NCBI GenBank assembly: GCA_009929265.1
Contig: SAAU01000005.1
Span: 51,898-115,897 of the forward strand
Reading direction: 5' to 3'
From: Alphaproteobacteria bacterium
GTDB lineage: Bacteria > Pseudomonadota > Alphaproteobacteria > CASFRQ01 > SAAU01
DNA: 64,000 nt
This document shows, piece after piece, positions 53,221 to 63,021 of the stretch. Position numbers and translations under genes: made by a program. Every line of letters begins with the position of its first letter. The first letter of the stretch is position 1. The notes beneath the pieces were generated by a model. The model searched no databases, had not been told where the DNA came from, and was given only the letters and a program-made list of their open reading frames with translations.

Positions 53221-54594
53221 TTATAGTTTTTCGTAAATTAAATGAGCAAAATCAGTTAATGTTCTATCGCGAGCCCCCATGACAACAATAATATCTCCCT
53301 CTTTTACTTTCTTTGTGAGTGGGCCGAGAAAGTCCTCTCTTGATTTATTGAAGTAAGCTTGAGGATGCGTCCTTCGAATGTCTGTAATTAAATCGGAAGA
53401 AGAAATATCCTGAACTGTTGTGCCGCCTTGATAAAAGATTTCAGGCATCAGAACAACGTCATCAGGACGCAAGATTTTTGAAAAAACCTCTACATAGCCT
53501 TTACGCATTAAACGTGTTGGCTTAAACCCATGAGGGCAAAAAATCGACCAAATGCGCCCGTTTGGGCAAAGAGAAATAAGCGTTTCAAGGGAAGCTTTTA
53601 TCTTTTCTGGATTATGAGCAAAATCATCATAAACACGAATTTCTTTTTTTACGCCTAAAAGCTCTAAGCGACGTTTCATTCCCCTAAAAGAAGAAAGGGC
53701 TTTGGCGCTTTGTTCATAACTGACCCCGATAAGTTCTAAGGCAGCCAAGGCAGCCAAGGCATTTTCAACATTATGTCGGCCGAAAAGAGGAAGGTGAACC
53801 TCAGTCATTTGATTAACGGTAAAGCTTAACCCGTCTTTGGTTTGTTTGATATTTGTTGCCCGAACAGAGGCCTCTTTTTTCCCTAAGACAGAAAAAGAGG
53901 AAATATTTTCGTGGGCGTCTTTCAAAACAGAAGAGTTCGGACAATCTGCATTGATGACGGCCCCAACGGTGGCTCTTTTTATGAAAGAATCAAAAAGAAC
54001 GGTTAAATCAGAAATGGGCTTATGATCAAGTGAAATATTTGTCACAACCGCAATAGAGGGCGTGTAGTAGTCAATAGAGCCATCGCTTTCGTCCGCTTCC
54101 ATCACACAAAATTGACCGTCCCCCACAAGCAGATTTGGATTTTCATCTTTCCCATAGGAACCAATAAGTTCAGCCCCATTGATAAGTGTCGGCATCATAT
54201 GAAGGGTGTGCAAGATATGTCCAATCATTCCTGCTGTTGTGCTTTTTCCGCTGGTGCCAGAGACAGCAATTCCATTTTGCTTTTGTAAAATATCGGCAAA
54301 AAGTTCGGCTCTTTTTTGAAAAGAAAGGTGAAGTTGTTTTGCTTTTTGAACGTCTAAAATCGTCTCTTCAATGGCGGTAGAGGTGACGAAAACATCCACA
54401 TCTTCTGTGACGCCAGAGCCATCTTGATGAAAAATATCAATATGTTCTTTTTTAAGGGCAGCAAAGAGGTCGCCATTTAATTTTAAATCAAAACTTCTAT
54501 CAGATCCAACAACAATATTTCCCTTCCGCTTGAGGTAAATTGCTAAGGGTTCCATTCCGGCCCCTGCAATTCCACAGAAGAAATATTTTTTCAT
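53221..54594 (-). CDS. MurC/Mpl-like Mur ligase
   Basis: A 457-residue three-domain Mur ligase. Domain 1 starts FFCGIAGAGMEPLAIYLKRK, the ATP loop is GTSGKSTTAG (the common form is GTHGKTTT), MEADESDGS and VTNISLDH follow, and the third domain has YDDFAHNPEKIKASLE and FCPHGFKPTRLM. It could be MurC, adding L-Ala, or Mpl, which reattaches recycled tripeptide to UDP-MurNAc. The ldcA neighbour favours a recycling role; residues leave this open. The ATG at 54594 has AGGA six bases upstream; the longer frame does not. Confidence 0.85.
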   Translation of the reverse strand: MKKYFFCGIAGAGMEPLAIYLKRKGNIVVGSDRSFDLKLNGDLFAALKKEHIDIFHQDGSGVTEDVDVFVTSTAIEETILDVQKAKQLHLSFQKRAELFADILQKQNGIAVSGTSGKSTTAGMIGHILHTLHMMPTLINGAELIGSYGKDENPNLLVGDGQFCVMEADESDGSIDYYTPSIAVVTNISLDHKPISDLTVLFDSFIKRATVGAVINADCPNSSVLKDAHENISSFSVLGKKEASVRATNIKQTKDGLSFTVNQMTEVHLPLFGRHNVENALAALAALELIGVSYEQSAKALSSFRGMKRRLELLGVKKEIRVYDDFAHNPEKIKASLETLISLCPNGRIWSIFCPHGFKPTRLMRKGYVEVFSKILRPDDVVLMPEIFYQGGTTVQDISSSDLITDIRRTHPQAYFNKSREDFLGPLTKKVKEGDIIVVMGARDRTLTDFAHLIYEKL

Positions 54595-54609
54595 AAACGG
54601 TCCTTTCTC

Positions 54610-54638
54610 TTGTGATTTTTGTTTTTTTATACTATAAA
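54610..54638 (+). promoter_or_regulatory. Putative slt promoter
   Basis: TTGTGA (54610-54615), a 17-base spacer and TATAAA (54633-54638), 38 bases before the transglycosylase start in the divergent gap. Confidence 0.6.
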
Positions 54639-54675
54639 TAATTTCACAGATTAAATAAAGGAAAAACATATTTTA

Positions 54676-56397
54676 ATGAAACAGATTTTTTATATATGCT
54701 TTTGTATTTTTGTGGCTTTTTCATCTTTTGCAAATGAAGGATTTGATGAAAAGCCTGTTTTATCCAAAGAAGATATTACGCGTTATCAAAAAATATTCTC
54801 TCTGCAAGAAAAAGAACGCTGGTCTGAGGCAGATAGTCAAATTAAACAGCTTCACAGTAAAATTTTAATGGGCCATGTTTTGGCGCAAAGATATATCGAA
54901 TCTGTCACTTGGAAAACAAAGGGCTCTGAGATTCGAGCTTGGTTTTCAAAGTATTCAAAGCAAACAGAAGCTCCACGGATGTATAAGCTTGCTAAAATTA
55001 AAAAGGTTAGGTTGCGGTATCGGAAACCCAAATCTATTTACGGTTCTGGGACGGGGGCTTGCACGTCTGTCATTCGGCGGGAGCCCATTGACGATATTCA
55101 AAATCCGTCTTTTTATTACCTTTCTCATGAGAGACGGAAGATCGCCAAAAAGTTAATGCGAAAGATTTATATTGCTGTTTTGAACCGTAAAACTTTGACA
55201 GCTAAACGGCTTTTAACCTCAAAGGAGGCTAAAAATCTCTTTAGTATCAAGGTTCATGATAGCGCTTGGATTGCTTTAGGGTTTGCGTATTTCTTGGATG
55301 CCAAAGATAAATTGGCTTTGGAAGTGCTCACCCCTGCGGTCAAACGTTCGGGCAAAAACCTGCCTTTAGGGCTTTGGGTGGCCGGTCTTGCCTCATGGCG
55401 TTTAGGGGAATATGAAAAATCAGTTTCCTATTTTGAAGATCTTGTGTCCCACAGAAAAGCAAATGCTCTTTTGAAAGCAGGAGGGGCATTTTGGGCCTCT
55501 AGAGTGCACTTAAAATTAGGACATCTTTCAGAAGTAAATTCCTTTTTGGAAAAGGGGCGCGAGTATCCACGCACGTTCTATGGACTTTTGTCTGCACGGG
55601 CATTGGGGGAAGATTTAACCCACACTTGGGTTCAGCCTTCAGATGAAATGGAAGAGGAAAATCGTGAGTTTATTTCTCCTGATTTAAAAAGGATTTTGGC
55701 CTTAAAAGAAGTTGGAAAAGATACGTTGGCAGAACGGGAAATGGCGCAGCTTTATTTAAGGTCAGACGCTTCTATTCGATCTGCGCTTTCCTTTATTTCA
55801 ACGCAAAAAGGGATTGCAAAGGATTTATCTTCCATTACGGGGCAGATGTCTTCCTTTGGTAGATCTCGTTATCCTGCGCCAGATTGGAAGCCGTTGACAG
55901 GTTGGCAAGTGGACAAGGCGTTAATGTTTGCTTTTGCCAGACAAGAATCTTGCTTTAATCCACGGGCAAAAAGTTCCATGGGGGCCTTGGGAATTATGCA
56001 GTTGATGCCAAGCACGGCGCGCGAAATGGCAAAGAAAATGGGAATAAAGTGGGAAAGAGATGAGGCCTTTACGCCAGAATATAATTTGGCTTTAGGACAG
56101 GCGTATTTATTAAAGCTTTTTCAAGACAAAAAGATTAAAGACAATTTAATTTTCTTGGCTGTGGCGTATAATTCAGGGCCAGGGAACCTCTATAAGTGGC
56201 AACGCAGAATTAAATTTCAAAATGATCCGTTGCTCTTTATTGAAAGTATCCCCTCCAGAGAAACACGGGCTTTTGTAGAGCGGATTGTTTCAAATTATTG
56301 GATTTATCGATCTTTGTTCAATCAACCGACGTATTCTTTGGATAATGTGATTTCGGGACATTGGCCGACATATAAGGCCTTTGATGAGGTTAAATAA
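54676..56397 (+). CDS. slt: Soluble lytic murein transglycosylase
   Basis: A 573-residue periplasmic enzyme cleaving the MurNAc-GlcNAc bond to anhydro-muropeptides. A signal peptide (VAFSSFANEGF) leads into a helical superhelix of about 380 residues. The catalytic domain is C-terminal: FARQESCFNPRAKSSMGALG with the essential Glu, IMQLMPSTA, and VAYNSGPGNLYKW. It faces the Mur ligase gene across an 81-base divergent gap. Its products are substrates for NagZ and LdcA once imported. Confidence 0.94.
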   Translation: MKQIFYICFCIFVAFSSFANEGFDEKPVLSKEDITRYQKIFSLQEKERWSEADSQIKQLHSKILMGHVLAQRYIESVTWKTKGSEIRAWFSKYSKQTEAPRMYKLAKIKKVRLRYRKPKSIYGSGTGACTSVIRREPIDDIQNPSFYYLSHERRKIAKKLMRKIYIAVLNRKTLTAKRLLTSKEAKNLFSIKVHDSAWIALGFAYFLDAKDKLALEVLTPAVKRSGKNLPLGLWVAGLASWRLGEYEKSVSYFEDLVSHRKANALLKAGGAFWASRVHLKLGHLSEVNSFLEKGREYPRTFYGLLSARALGEDLTHTWVQPSDEMEEENREFISPDLKRILALKEVGKDTLAEREMAQLYLRSDASIRSALSFISTQKGIAKDLSSITGQMSSFGRSRYPAPDWKPLTGWQVDKALMFAFARQESCFNPRAKSSMGALGIMQLMPSTAREMAKKMGIKWERDEAFTPEYNLALGQAYLLKLFQDKKIKDNLIFLAVAYNSGPGNLYKWQRRIKFQNDPLLFIESIPSRETRAFVERIVSNYWIYRSLFNQPTYSLDNVISGHWPTYKAFDEVK

Positions 56398-56456
56398 CCT
56401 CGATAATTGCTTCAAAAAGAGTTAAAAATTTTCAAGGAAAAGACGCTTGAGGAGGT

Positions 56457-58448
56457 CTAATCCTTGCCATAAAGAAGGGCAAGCTTTCTTAAATGCTCTA
56501 GCTGTTCACGCAACTCAATAGCTTTTTCAAAGTTCAAATCGCGGGCTTGTTTTTTCATTTCCTTTTCAAGCTTTAAGATTTCTTTTTCAGTGACTTTTTC
56601 CTTCAAAGCTTGTTTTTTCAAAGTTCGTGTTTCTTTGTCCATCAACTCTTCCAAAGGCGTGTTGATTTCCTTTTGAATGCTTTTTGGCGTGATATTGTGC
56701 TCTTTATTATAAAGAATTTGTTTTTCACGACGACGTTTGGTTTCATCAAGTGCTTTTTTCAAAGAATCTGTCATTTTATCGGCATAAAGGATGACGCGGC
56801 CTTTTTCATTTCTTGCTGCCCGTCCAATCGTTTGAACAAGGGATGTTTCAGAACGCAAGAACCCTTCTTTATCGGCATCTAAAATCGCAACCAAAGCACA
56901 TTCAGGAATGTCTAATCCTTCTCTTAGAAGGTTGATTCCGACCAAAACATCAAAAATTCCTTTTCTTAAATCTCGGATAATTTGAATGCGCTCTAAGGTA
57001 TCAATATCAGAGTGAAGATAGCGCACCTTTAGTCCATTTTCTGCTAAGTAATCGGTGAGGGATTCTGCCATTTTTTTGGTTAATGTCGTCACCAAAACGC
57101 GTTCATTTTTTTCGGCGCAAAGCTTACATTCATGCATTAAATCGTCTACCTGATATTGGGCAGGACGCACAAAACATTCAGGATCTAATAAGCCTGTGGG
57201 GCGAATGATTTGCTCTACAAAAACCCCATGCGTTTTTTCAAGTTCGTAAGCCCGTGGCGTTGCCGACACAAAAATAGTTTGAGGCCGAATCTTTTCCCAT
57301 TCTTCAAACTTTAAAGGGCGGTTATCTTTACAACTTTCAAGGCGAAATCCATATTCAGCAAGATTTGATTTTCGACTTAAATCCCCTTTATACATGGCGG
57401 AAAGTTGGGGAATGGTCACATGGCTTTCATCTACAAATAAAATAGCGTCTTTGGGAATGTATTCAAAAAGTGTTGGAGGGGCTTCCCCCTTTTTTCGTCC
57501 TGTTAAATGTCTAGAATAATTTTCAATTCCTTTACACATCCCAACGCTTTCAAGCATCTCAATATCATAACGCACACGTTCTTTTAACCGCTGCTTTTCA
57601 AGGAGTTTGTTTTCCTTTTCAAAATACGAAAGGCGTTCTTTAAGCTCCTCTTTTATCGTGGCTAAAGCCTGACTTAAAGCGGGCCGTGGTGTGATATAGT
57701 GATTGGCGGGAAAAAGCGTAATTTCCTTTAACGAAAGGTGTTTTTTACCCGTTAAGGGATCAAATTCATCAATAGATTCCAATGTGTCTCCAAAAAAAGA
57801 CAAGCGCCAAGCCCTATCTTCATAGTGGACAGGAAAAATATCAAGAACATCCCCTTTGACCCGAAACGCGCCTCTATCGAAATCAATGTCATTGCGTGTG
57901 TAGCCAATGCTTGTCAAACGCTTAATAAGATCTTGAATATCAAGTTCCATATCCTTTTGACAGGAAAAGGTCATTTTGGAATAAAATTCAGATTCCCCTA
58001 ACCCATAAATACACGAAACAGAGGCCACGATAATCACATCGCGTCTTTCTAAAATATGTCGTGTGGCAGAGTGTCGCATTCTATCAATTTGTTCATTGAT
58101 AGCAGAATCTTTTTCAATATAGGTATCTGTTCGGGGGAGATACGCCTCTGGCTGATAGTAGTCATAGTAAGAGACAAAATATTCAACCGTATTTTCTGGA
58201 AAAAATTCCTTCATTTCAGCATAAAGTTGGGCAGCAAGTGTTTTATTGTGCGCTAAAATCAGGGCAGGGCGATTTTCTTTTTCAATGATTTTCGCCATGG
58301 TAAAAGTTTTTCCAGACCCCGTAATGCCCAGAAGAACTTGATCAGACAATCCCTCTTCTAATCCCTTTGAAAGGGCTTCAATCGCTTGTGGTTGATCCCC
58401 TGTTGGATTAAATTTCGAATGAACCTTAAAGAGGGTATCCTGTGTCAT
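56457..58448 (-). CDS. uvrB: Excinuclease ABC subunit B
   Basis: UvrB (663 residues) verifies DNA damage in nucleotide excision repair. Walker A is [15 protein letters not shown], the beta-hairpin is [28 protein letters not shown] is the DEAD-like motif, and [19 protein letters not shown] and QTIGRAARN are helicase motifs. The C-terminal UVR domain (about 625-660) is intact. It overlaps the upstream membrane protein gene as ATGA. Confidence 0.97.
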   Translation of the reverse strand: MTQDTLFKVHSKFNPTGDQPQAIEALSKGLEEGLSDQVLLGITGSGKTFTMAKIIEKENRPALILAHNKTLAAQLYAEMKEFFPENTVEYFVSYYDYYQPEAYLPRTDTYIEKDSAINEQIDRMRHSATRHILERRDVIIVASVSCIYGLGESEFYSKMTFSCQKDMELDIQDLIKRLTSIGYTRNDIDFDRGAFRVKGDVLDIFPVHYEDRAWRLSFFGDTLESIDEFDPLTGKKHLSLKEITLFPANHYITPRPALSQALATIKEELKERLSYFEKENKLLEKQRLKERVRYDIEMLESVGMCKGIENYSRHLTGRKKGEAPPTLFEYIPKDAILFVDESHVTIPQLSAMYKGDLSRKSNLAEYGFRLESCKDNRPLKFEEWEKIRPQTIFVSATPRAYELEKTHGVFVEQIIRPTGLLDPECFVRPAQYQVDDLMHECKLCAEKNERVLVTTLTKKMAESLTDYLAENGLKVRYLHSDIDTLERIQIIRDLRKGIFDVLVGINLLREGLDIPECALVAILDADKEGFLRSETSLVQTIGRAARNEKGRVILYADKMTDSLKKALDETKRRREKQILYNKEHNITPKSIQKEINTPLEELMDKETRTLKKQALKEKVTEKEILKLEKEMKKQARDLNFEKAIELREQLEHLRKLALLYGKD

Positions 58449-59491
58449 TTCCCTCCTTTTTTAGGGGGAGTTTTCTGTTCTGCTAAAGAACGTTTTTTTA
58501 GTGTTTCGGCAAGATCTTTAAAAGAACTTTGACGATTGGAAGACAAATCAGACTTTACTTGCTTAAAAAGAGAACGAATAGTTGGGGTCCCTTCGTCCAA
58601 ATGAAGAAGGCGATAAATCGTTTCAAATAAAACAAATGCGGCAATTAAAAGACTAAAGATTTGTTTTGACGAAACGCCTAAAACACCAATTAAAACCATT
58701 AACAAAAGTCTATACTTTAAGAATTTTAAGATTTTATCTGAGGCAGATGAATATTCCTCTAAACACCGTGTGATAAGGAATCTATCATCATTTTCCTTTT
58801 TTTCCATAATAAAAGAATAAACAAGTTCAAAGACAGGGTATAAAAGAGCAATTCCAACCAAAAGAGAAGTTTGCGGAAAAGTAAGGGTGAAACCCATTTC
58901 AAAACATAAAAAGAGGACCAATCCTGAAAGGTAAAATTCCTTTCCTCTTTGTAAGATGAAAAGACTGGCTATTAACGCCAATGGAATGAAGGCCATTTCG
59001 CCCAACATTTTAAGATCTGGAACAAAAATAGAAAGCAATCCTAATCCAAGAGAGAAAATAACCGTTTCATAGGTCAGTAAAATGCGTTCTCTTTTGAAAG
59101 AAGAAAAAAAGCGGTATAAAAGATAAATTAAAATTCCAAAAGTAAGTTTATCTAGAAAAAGAGGAACCATTCCATGGAAAAGGGAGAGCTCTTTTGGAAG
59201 GAGAAATCCTCCAATAATTCCAGCAAGTAAAACTAAAACGGCCTGATTTTCCTTTTGAAGTTTTGGAAAGGCAATCACCCCGAGAAAGAAAAAGGGCAGA
59301 AAGTAAAACAGATAGTTGCTAGGCATAAAAAAGCCAGCAAATACAGCCGTATCAATAAAAAAGAGAATGTTCAATAAAGATTTCTTAAAAGAAGAAAACT
59401 TTGGAATAAATTTAATAGGCAAAATAAAAAGGAAATTAACAGCTAAAATCCCTAAGAAAAAAAGTGTTATTTTATTTAGAAAAAGAGTCAT
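58445..59491 (-). CDS. Hypothetical polytopic membrane protein
   Basis: A 348-residue protein with about nine or ten membrane helices and a Lys-rich cytosolic tail ([16 protein letters not shown]). I do not recognise the family, and no catalytic motif is evident. The ATG at 59491 has GGAG five bases upstream; a longer frame to 59515 lacks this. It is coupled to uvrB by four bases, though no functional link is known. Confidence 0.75.
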   Translation of the reverse strand: MTLFLNKITLFFLGILAVNFLFILPIKFIPKFSSFKKSLLNILFFIDTAVFAGFFMPSNYLFYFLPFFFLGVIAFPKLQKENQAVLVLLAGIIGGFLLPKELSLFHGMVPLFLDKLTFGILIYLLYRFFSSFKRERILLTYETVIFSLGLGLLSIFVPDLKMLGEMAFIPLALIASLFILQRGKEFYLSGLVLFLCFEMGFTLTFPQTSLLVGIALLYPVFELVYSFIMEKKENDDRFLITRCLEEYSSASDKILKFLKYRLLLMVLIGVLGVSSKQIFSLLIAAFVLFETIYRLLHLDEGTPTIRSLFKQVKSDLSSNRQSSFKDLAETLKKRSLAEQKTPPKKGGK

Positions 59492-59653
59492 TTTTGCTCC
59501 ATAAAAATTTTTCAAAAAGTAAGGCCAAAGTCCTAAAAAAATATCTAAAAAATTTCAAAAAGTGCTATTTGCAATATTTTCTCTTAAAAATACTTCCAAT
59601 TTAAAAGACTTTACAAAAAGAAATTTAAGTTGAAAGCTTGAAAAAGCAGTTTT

Positions 59654-59875
59654 TTACATCTTATGGCGGAAAGAAATACGCCCTTTTGTTAGATCATAAG
59701 GAGTCATTTCAATATCAACTTTATCACCGACCATAACACGAATGCGGAATTTACGCATTTTTCCAGCCGTATGAGCTAAAATTTCATGACCGTTTTCAAG
59801 TTGAACGCGGAAAGTTGCATTTGGAAGTTTTTCAACAACAGTCCCAGTAAATTCAAGAAGTTCTTCTTTGGACAT
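59654..59875 (-). CDS. infA: Translation initiation factor IF-1
   Basis: A 73-residue OB-fold protein. [39 protein letters not shown] and [13 protein letters not shown] match IF-1 along its whole length. It binds the 30S A site and helps IF-2 and IF-3. It stands alone with its own promoter. Confidence 0.97.
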   Translation of the reverse strand: MSKEELLEFTGTVVEKLPNATFRVQLENGHEILAHTAGKMRKFRIRVMVGDKVDIEMTPYDLTKGRISFRHKM

Positions 59876-59907
59876 TTATACCCTCTATTAAAATTAAATA
59901 ATGGTTC

Positions 59908-59936
59908 TTTATAAAACCCTTTTTAATTTTTTGCAA
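59908..59936 (-). promoter_or_regulatory. Putative infA promoter
   Basis: TTGCAA (59931-59936), a 17-base spacer and TATAAA (59908-59913) on the minus strand, 32 bases before the infA start. Confidence 0.6.
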
Positions 59937-60006
59937 GGAAAAACAATAGCTTTTTTAATTTTTTTAAAAATCAAGAAAGCTTATTTTATAAAACAAATAA
60001 AGAAGG

Positions 60007-60666
60007 TCAGGCTTCTTGCTGTTCAAAAGCACTTTTCGGTTCTAAACAAACAGGACAAACGTAATCTTCTGGAAGTTCTTCGAAAGGAACATCGCCATCG
60101 TAAACGTATCCGCAAACAGAGCAGACCCAAATTGTTTTTTTATCCATCGTTTTCTCCTTTTTCTTGGATTGTTTTGATTTAAAAGCTTGAATAACTTCAT
60201 CTTTTAAGTCTTTTTGATACTGCCAATAAGTAATACTTTCAAAATTATCCTCAAGGGCCAAAAGAACTTCACACTGAAATAAGATATGGGTTGAAAGTTC
60301 TTCTGTTTTAAGGACCTTACATTTTAAATAGGCCGAAGAATTTGGCACAAAGGGAAAATCCCACTTTTCCTCTTTTTCAATCAAGTCCCATTTGGAAATG
60401 GTTTTTCCTGATTGAAATCCAAAATTTGCAATAACATAAGGATCAACCTTTTCAGAAAGAACAGAAAGGGAAAATTCCTTTTGCTGTTTTAAGCAGGTTG
60501 TTGTGTAATTTTGCTTGTTGCATGAAATAAAAATTGTCACAGGCGTTTGAGTGGCTTGCATAATGGAATCCACCGTGCATCCTGTCCATCGTTCTTTCTC
60601 AACATCTTTTACCCCAATGACGTAAAGGCCGTGGGATAAACGAAATAAAGCCTTTTGAGAAATCAT
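60007..60666 (-). CDS. Flavin reductase-rubredoxin fusion (Hrb-like)
   Basis: A 219-residue two-domain protein. Residues 1 to about 160 form a flavin reductase (FMN-binding split barrel) domain, and residues 174-219 a rubredoxin with [10 protein letters not shown] and CPVC as the four iron ligands. The same layout is found in the high-molecular-weight rubredoxin of Moorella, which passes electrons from NADH to flavodiiron proteins that remove oxygen or NO. This is typical of anaerobes and unusual in an alphaproteobacterium. The join is Lys-rich ([10 protein letters not shown]) and coincides with a strong internal ribosome binding site. GGGGAG precedes the first ATG. It follows mscS. Confidence 0.9.
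   Translation of the reverse strand: MISQKALFRLSHGLYVIGVKDVEKERWTGCTVDSIMQATQTPVTIFISCNKQNYTTTCLKQQKEFSLSVLSEKVDPYVIANFGFQSGKTISKWDLIEKEEKWDFPFVPNSSAYLKCKVLKTEELSTHILFQCEVLLALEDNFESITYWQYQKDLKDEVIQAFKSKQSKKKEKTMDKKTIWVCSVCGYVYDGDVPFEELPEDYVCPVCLEPKSAFEQQEA
60147..60159 (-). promoter_or_regulatory. Internal ribosome binding site for a stand-alone rubredoxin
   Basis: On the minus strand AAGGAG (60154-60159), six bases, then an in-frame ATG (60145-60147). Translation from it would give a 46-residue rubredoxin sharing the C-terminus of the fusion. It is as good as the best sites in the window. Confidence 0.6.
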
Positions 60667-60690
60667 AAGCTCCCCTTTCTTAATCTTCCT

Positions 60691-62865
60691 TTAGTCTTGC
60701 CCTTTTTTGGAAAGATGTAAAGTGATTTTTTCTCTTTTTTCTTTCAAAAAGTCTTCTTTTTTAAGTTCAGGATTTGAAGACGTTTCTGTTTCTTGAGTGA
60801 CAATCTTAAGGCCCTCTTTCGTATCCAAATGTAAAATACGTTGAGGGAAAGGAATTGAAATTCCTTCCTCGTTGAAGAAAGTATAAATTCTTTCCCGTAG
60901 TTGTGTGCCGACAGAAAGTTGTTCCATCAAGAAAGAAAGAACACATCTTAGTTCAAAATCCAATCCGTCGTTTCCAAAGTTTGAAAAAACAACATATGGA
61001 GCAGGCGTTTTTAGGATTCTATCGTCTTCTGAAGCAGCTTTTAAAAGAAGCTCTTTCACCTGTTCAACATTGCTACCATAAGCAACGGAGACCTTCACAA
61101 TAATACGCGCATTTAAATTCTGATGCGTCCAGTTGGTGAGAGGATTGGTTAAAATCTCAGAATTCGGAATGATAAGAGTGGCTTTATTAAAAGTTTCAAG
61201 CTCAGTGGAGCGGATGTTTATCTTTTTTACAATTCCTTCATTTCCATTGACAATAACCCAATCGCCCACCTTTAAGGGTCGTTCAATAAGGATAATTAAA
61301 CCAGACATAAAATTATTAACAATATTTTGAAGCCCAAACCCAATTCCAACGGATAACGCCCCGATGATAACCGTTAAGTTCTTAAAACTGACACCTAAAA
61401 CCGAGATGGATAACAAAAAGGTAATAGCGACCCCAATATAACCTATCCCAGAGACAACAGAATTTTGAACCCCGCTATCCAAATCTGTATAAACAAAAAC
61501 GTGCTTTTTCAACAAAGATTGGAAGGACTTAACAAGTTGACTACAAATGATAAAAGTTAAAATCGAAAGTAAAATTGCTGTCAAAGAAATCTTAATTTCC
61601 CCAAGTTGAAATCCTGTAAAAAGGGCTTTAAGAAAATGCATATAAATTTCTCTTGGTAAACCAAAGAAAGGAAAGAGGATATAAATGCCAAATAAGATTA
61701 ACGCAGGAATTAAAATGGCTTGGATTAGAAGGGTAATTTGAGGAATTTCTTTATCTGACTTTGGGTGAAAATTTCGTTTAAGAAGAAAAATCAAAAACTC
61801 TTTAATTGTTAAATAAACAAACATTAAAAAGGCCCAAACGAACCCAACCAATGTTAATCTGTTGATAGCAAAAGATCCAAAGACATGATACCCAAAAAGG
61901 GTGGCGCCAATAACGCAAATGATAAGAAGTCTAACGCTAAAGGTAATGCCAATCCAAAAGTTTTTTCGCTCTTTTGAAACAAGGCGGCCATTTTTCCATA
62001 AAATTGGATTTGATATTTTCCAAATGAAATAGGCTTTGCATAAGTTAAATAAAGGCGTTGAAATATCTGAAACGGGAAGGAATTTTGTATTCTTATGAAT
62101 AAAGGCTAGCAATCCCAAATCAATAAGGAAAAAGGTTAGAAGCCCTGTTAGGTAAAAATCCAATTTCTTAGCATTTTCGTCCCGCAATAAAAGAAGTCGT
62201 TTGGGTTCAAAAAGTGGGGAGAAAATATTTCTGGTAAAAGAAATAATCAAAAAGAAAACAAAAATAAGCTGAACCGAGAATTGTAAGAGCAAAAAGAAGT
62301 CGTTGTTTTTAAGGCCTAAATTTGAATTTTTAAAGATAAAAAAGGCAAACAAAAACACCATTGCCGGCACAACCCCTGACAAGATAAAGTCTCCAATGAT
62401 AAGGCCGACTCTATTTAAATAGGAAATCGGTAGGGCAAGTTTAATGGCCTTGAAATGCCTAAGGGCAAAGAAACGCATAAACCGGGCAAGCATAACAGAT
62501 AAAGTAAAGAAACCAATAAAAATCCAGAAATACTGAACTTTTTGATAAAAGAGTTTGAAAGAATTTGAAAGGCTTTTGATGAAATTTTGAAAAGTCAAAA
62601 GAGCATTGTTTAACAAACTCGGGTTTAAAAAATTGTTTGAATGTTGACTTAAAAATTCAAAAAACGTGTTAGGGTTAAAGGCAAAAGGTTCCTCCTTTGT
62701 CTTTTTATTGGTATGGACAAGAAGAGGGACGGGCTTTGGAGAAAAGGTTAAGACCTCGGAATTTGAAGCGGGTTGATTTGCCATTTCTTGAGGTTTTGCC
62801 TCAACAACACTAAAGGAAACGGTGAAGAAAAGAAGGACTAACGTCAAAATTTTAGAAAAAGACAT
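60691..62865 (-). CDS. Large MscS-family mechanosensitive channel
   Basis: A 724-residue protein with a signal peptide (FFTVSFSVVEAKP), a short periplasmic part, about eleven membrane helices and the MscS core near residues 510-690. The pore helix reads ALSVGIGFGLQNIVNNFMSG, followed by the beta domain (PLKVGDWVIVNGNEG, TFNKATLIIPNSE). It resembles the MscK/YbdG/YnaI group. It relieves hypo-osmotic stress, perhaps with adaptation given its many extra helices. The gene is upstream of the flavin reductase-rubredoxin gene on the same strand. Confidence 0.9.
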   Translation of the reverse strand: MSFSKILTLVLLFFTVSFSVVEAKPQEMANQPASNSEVLTFSPKPVPLLVHTNKKTKEEPFAFNPNTFFEFLSQHSNNFLNPSLLNNALLTFQNFIKSLSNSFKLFYQKVQYFWIFIGFFTLSVMLARFMRFFALRHFKAIKLALPISYLNRVGLIIGDFILSGVVPAMVFLFAFFIFKNSNLGLKNNDFFLLLQFSVQLIFVFFLIISFTRNIFSPLFEPKRLLLLRDENAKKLDFYLTGLLTFFLIDLGLLAFIHKNTKFLPVSDISTPLFNLCKAYFIWKISNPILWKNGRLVSKERKNFWIGITFSVRLLIICVIGATLFGYHVFGSFAINRLTLVGFVWAFLMFVYLTIKEFLIFLLKRNFHPKSDKEIPQITLLIQAILIPALILFGIYILFPFFGLPREIYMHFLKALFTGFQLGEIKISLTAILLSILTFIICSQLVKSFQSLLKKHVFVYTDLDSGVQNSVVSGIGYIGVAITFLLSISVLGVSFKNLTVIIGALSVGIGFGLQNIVNNFMSGLIILIERPLKVGDWVIVNGNEGIVKKINIRSTELETFNKATLIIPNSEILTNPLTNWTHQNLNARIIVKVSVAYGSNVEQVKELLLKAASEDDRILKTPAPYVVFSNFGNDGLDFELRCVLSFLMEQLSVGTQLRERIYTFFNEEGISIPFPQRILHLDTKEGLKIVTQETETSSNPELKKEDFLKEKREKITLHLSKKGQD

Positions 62866-62951
62866 ATAAAACTCTCCCTTTAATAAAAATAAGCATTAAA
62901 ATAAATATAAAATATTTTGAAATAAAAGCAAGGAAAGAAACAAAAAAACAG

Positions 62952-62978
62952 TTGCATATTTATAAGAGACTGTATAAA
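62952..62978 (+). promoter_or_regulatory. Possible promoter of the surface protein gene
   Basis: TTGCAT (62952-62957) and TATAAA (62973-62978) are separated by only 15 bases, a short spacer. It lies about 45 bases before the ATG, in the divergent gap with mscS. Confidence 0.35.
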
Positions 62979-63021
62979 CTTAGCCCCAAGTAGTGGTATA
63001 TTATTAGTTAAAAGGTCCAAA

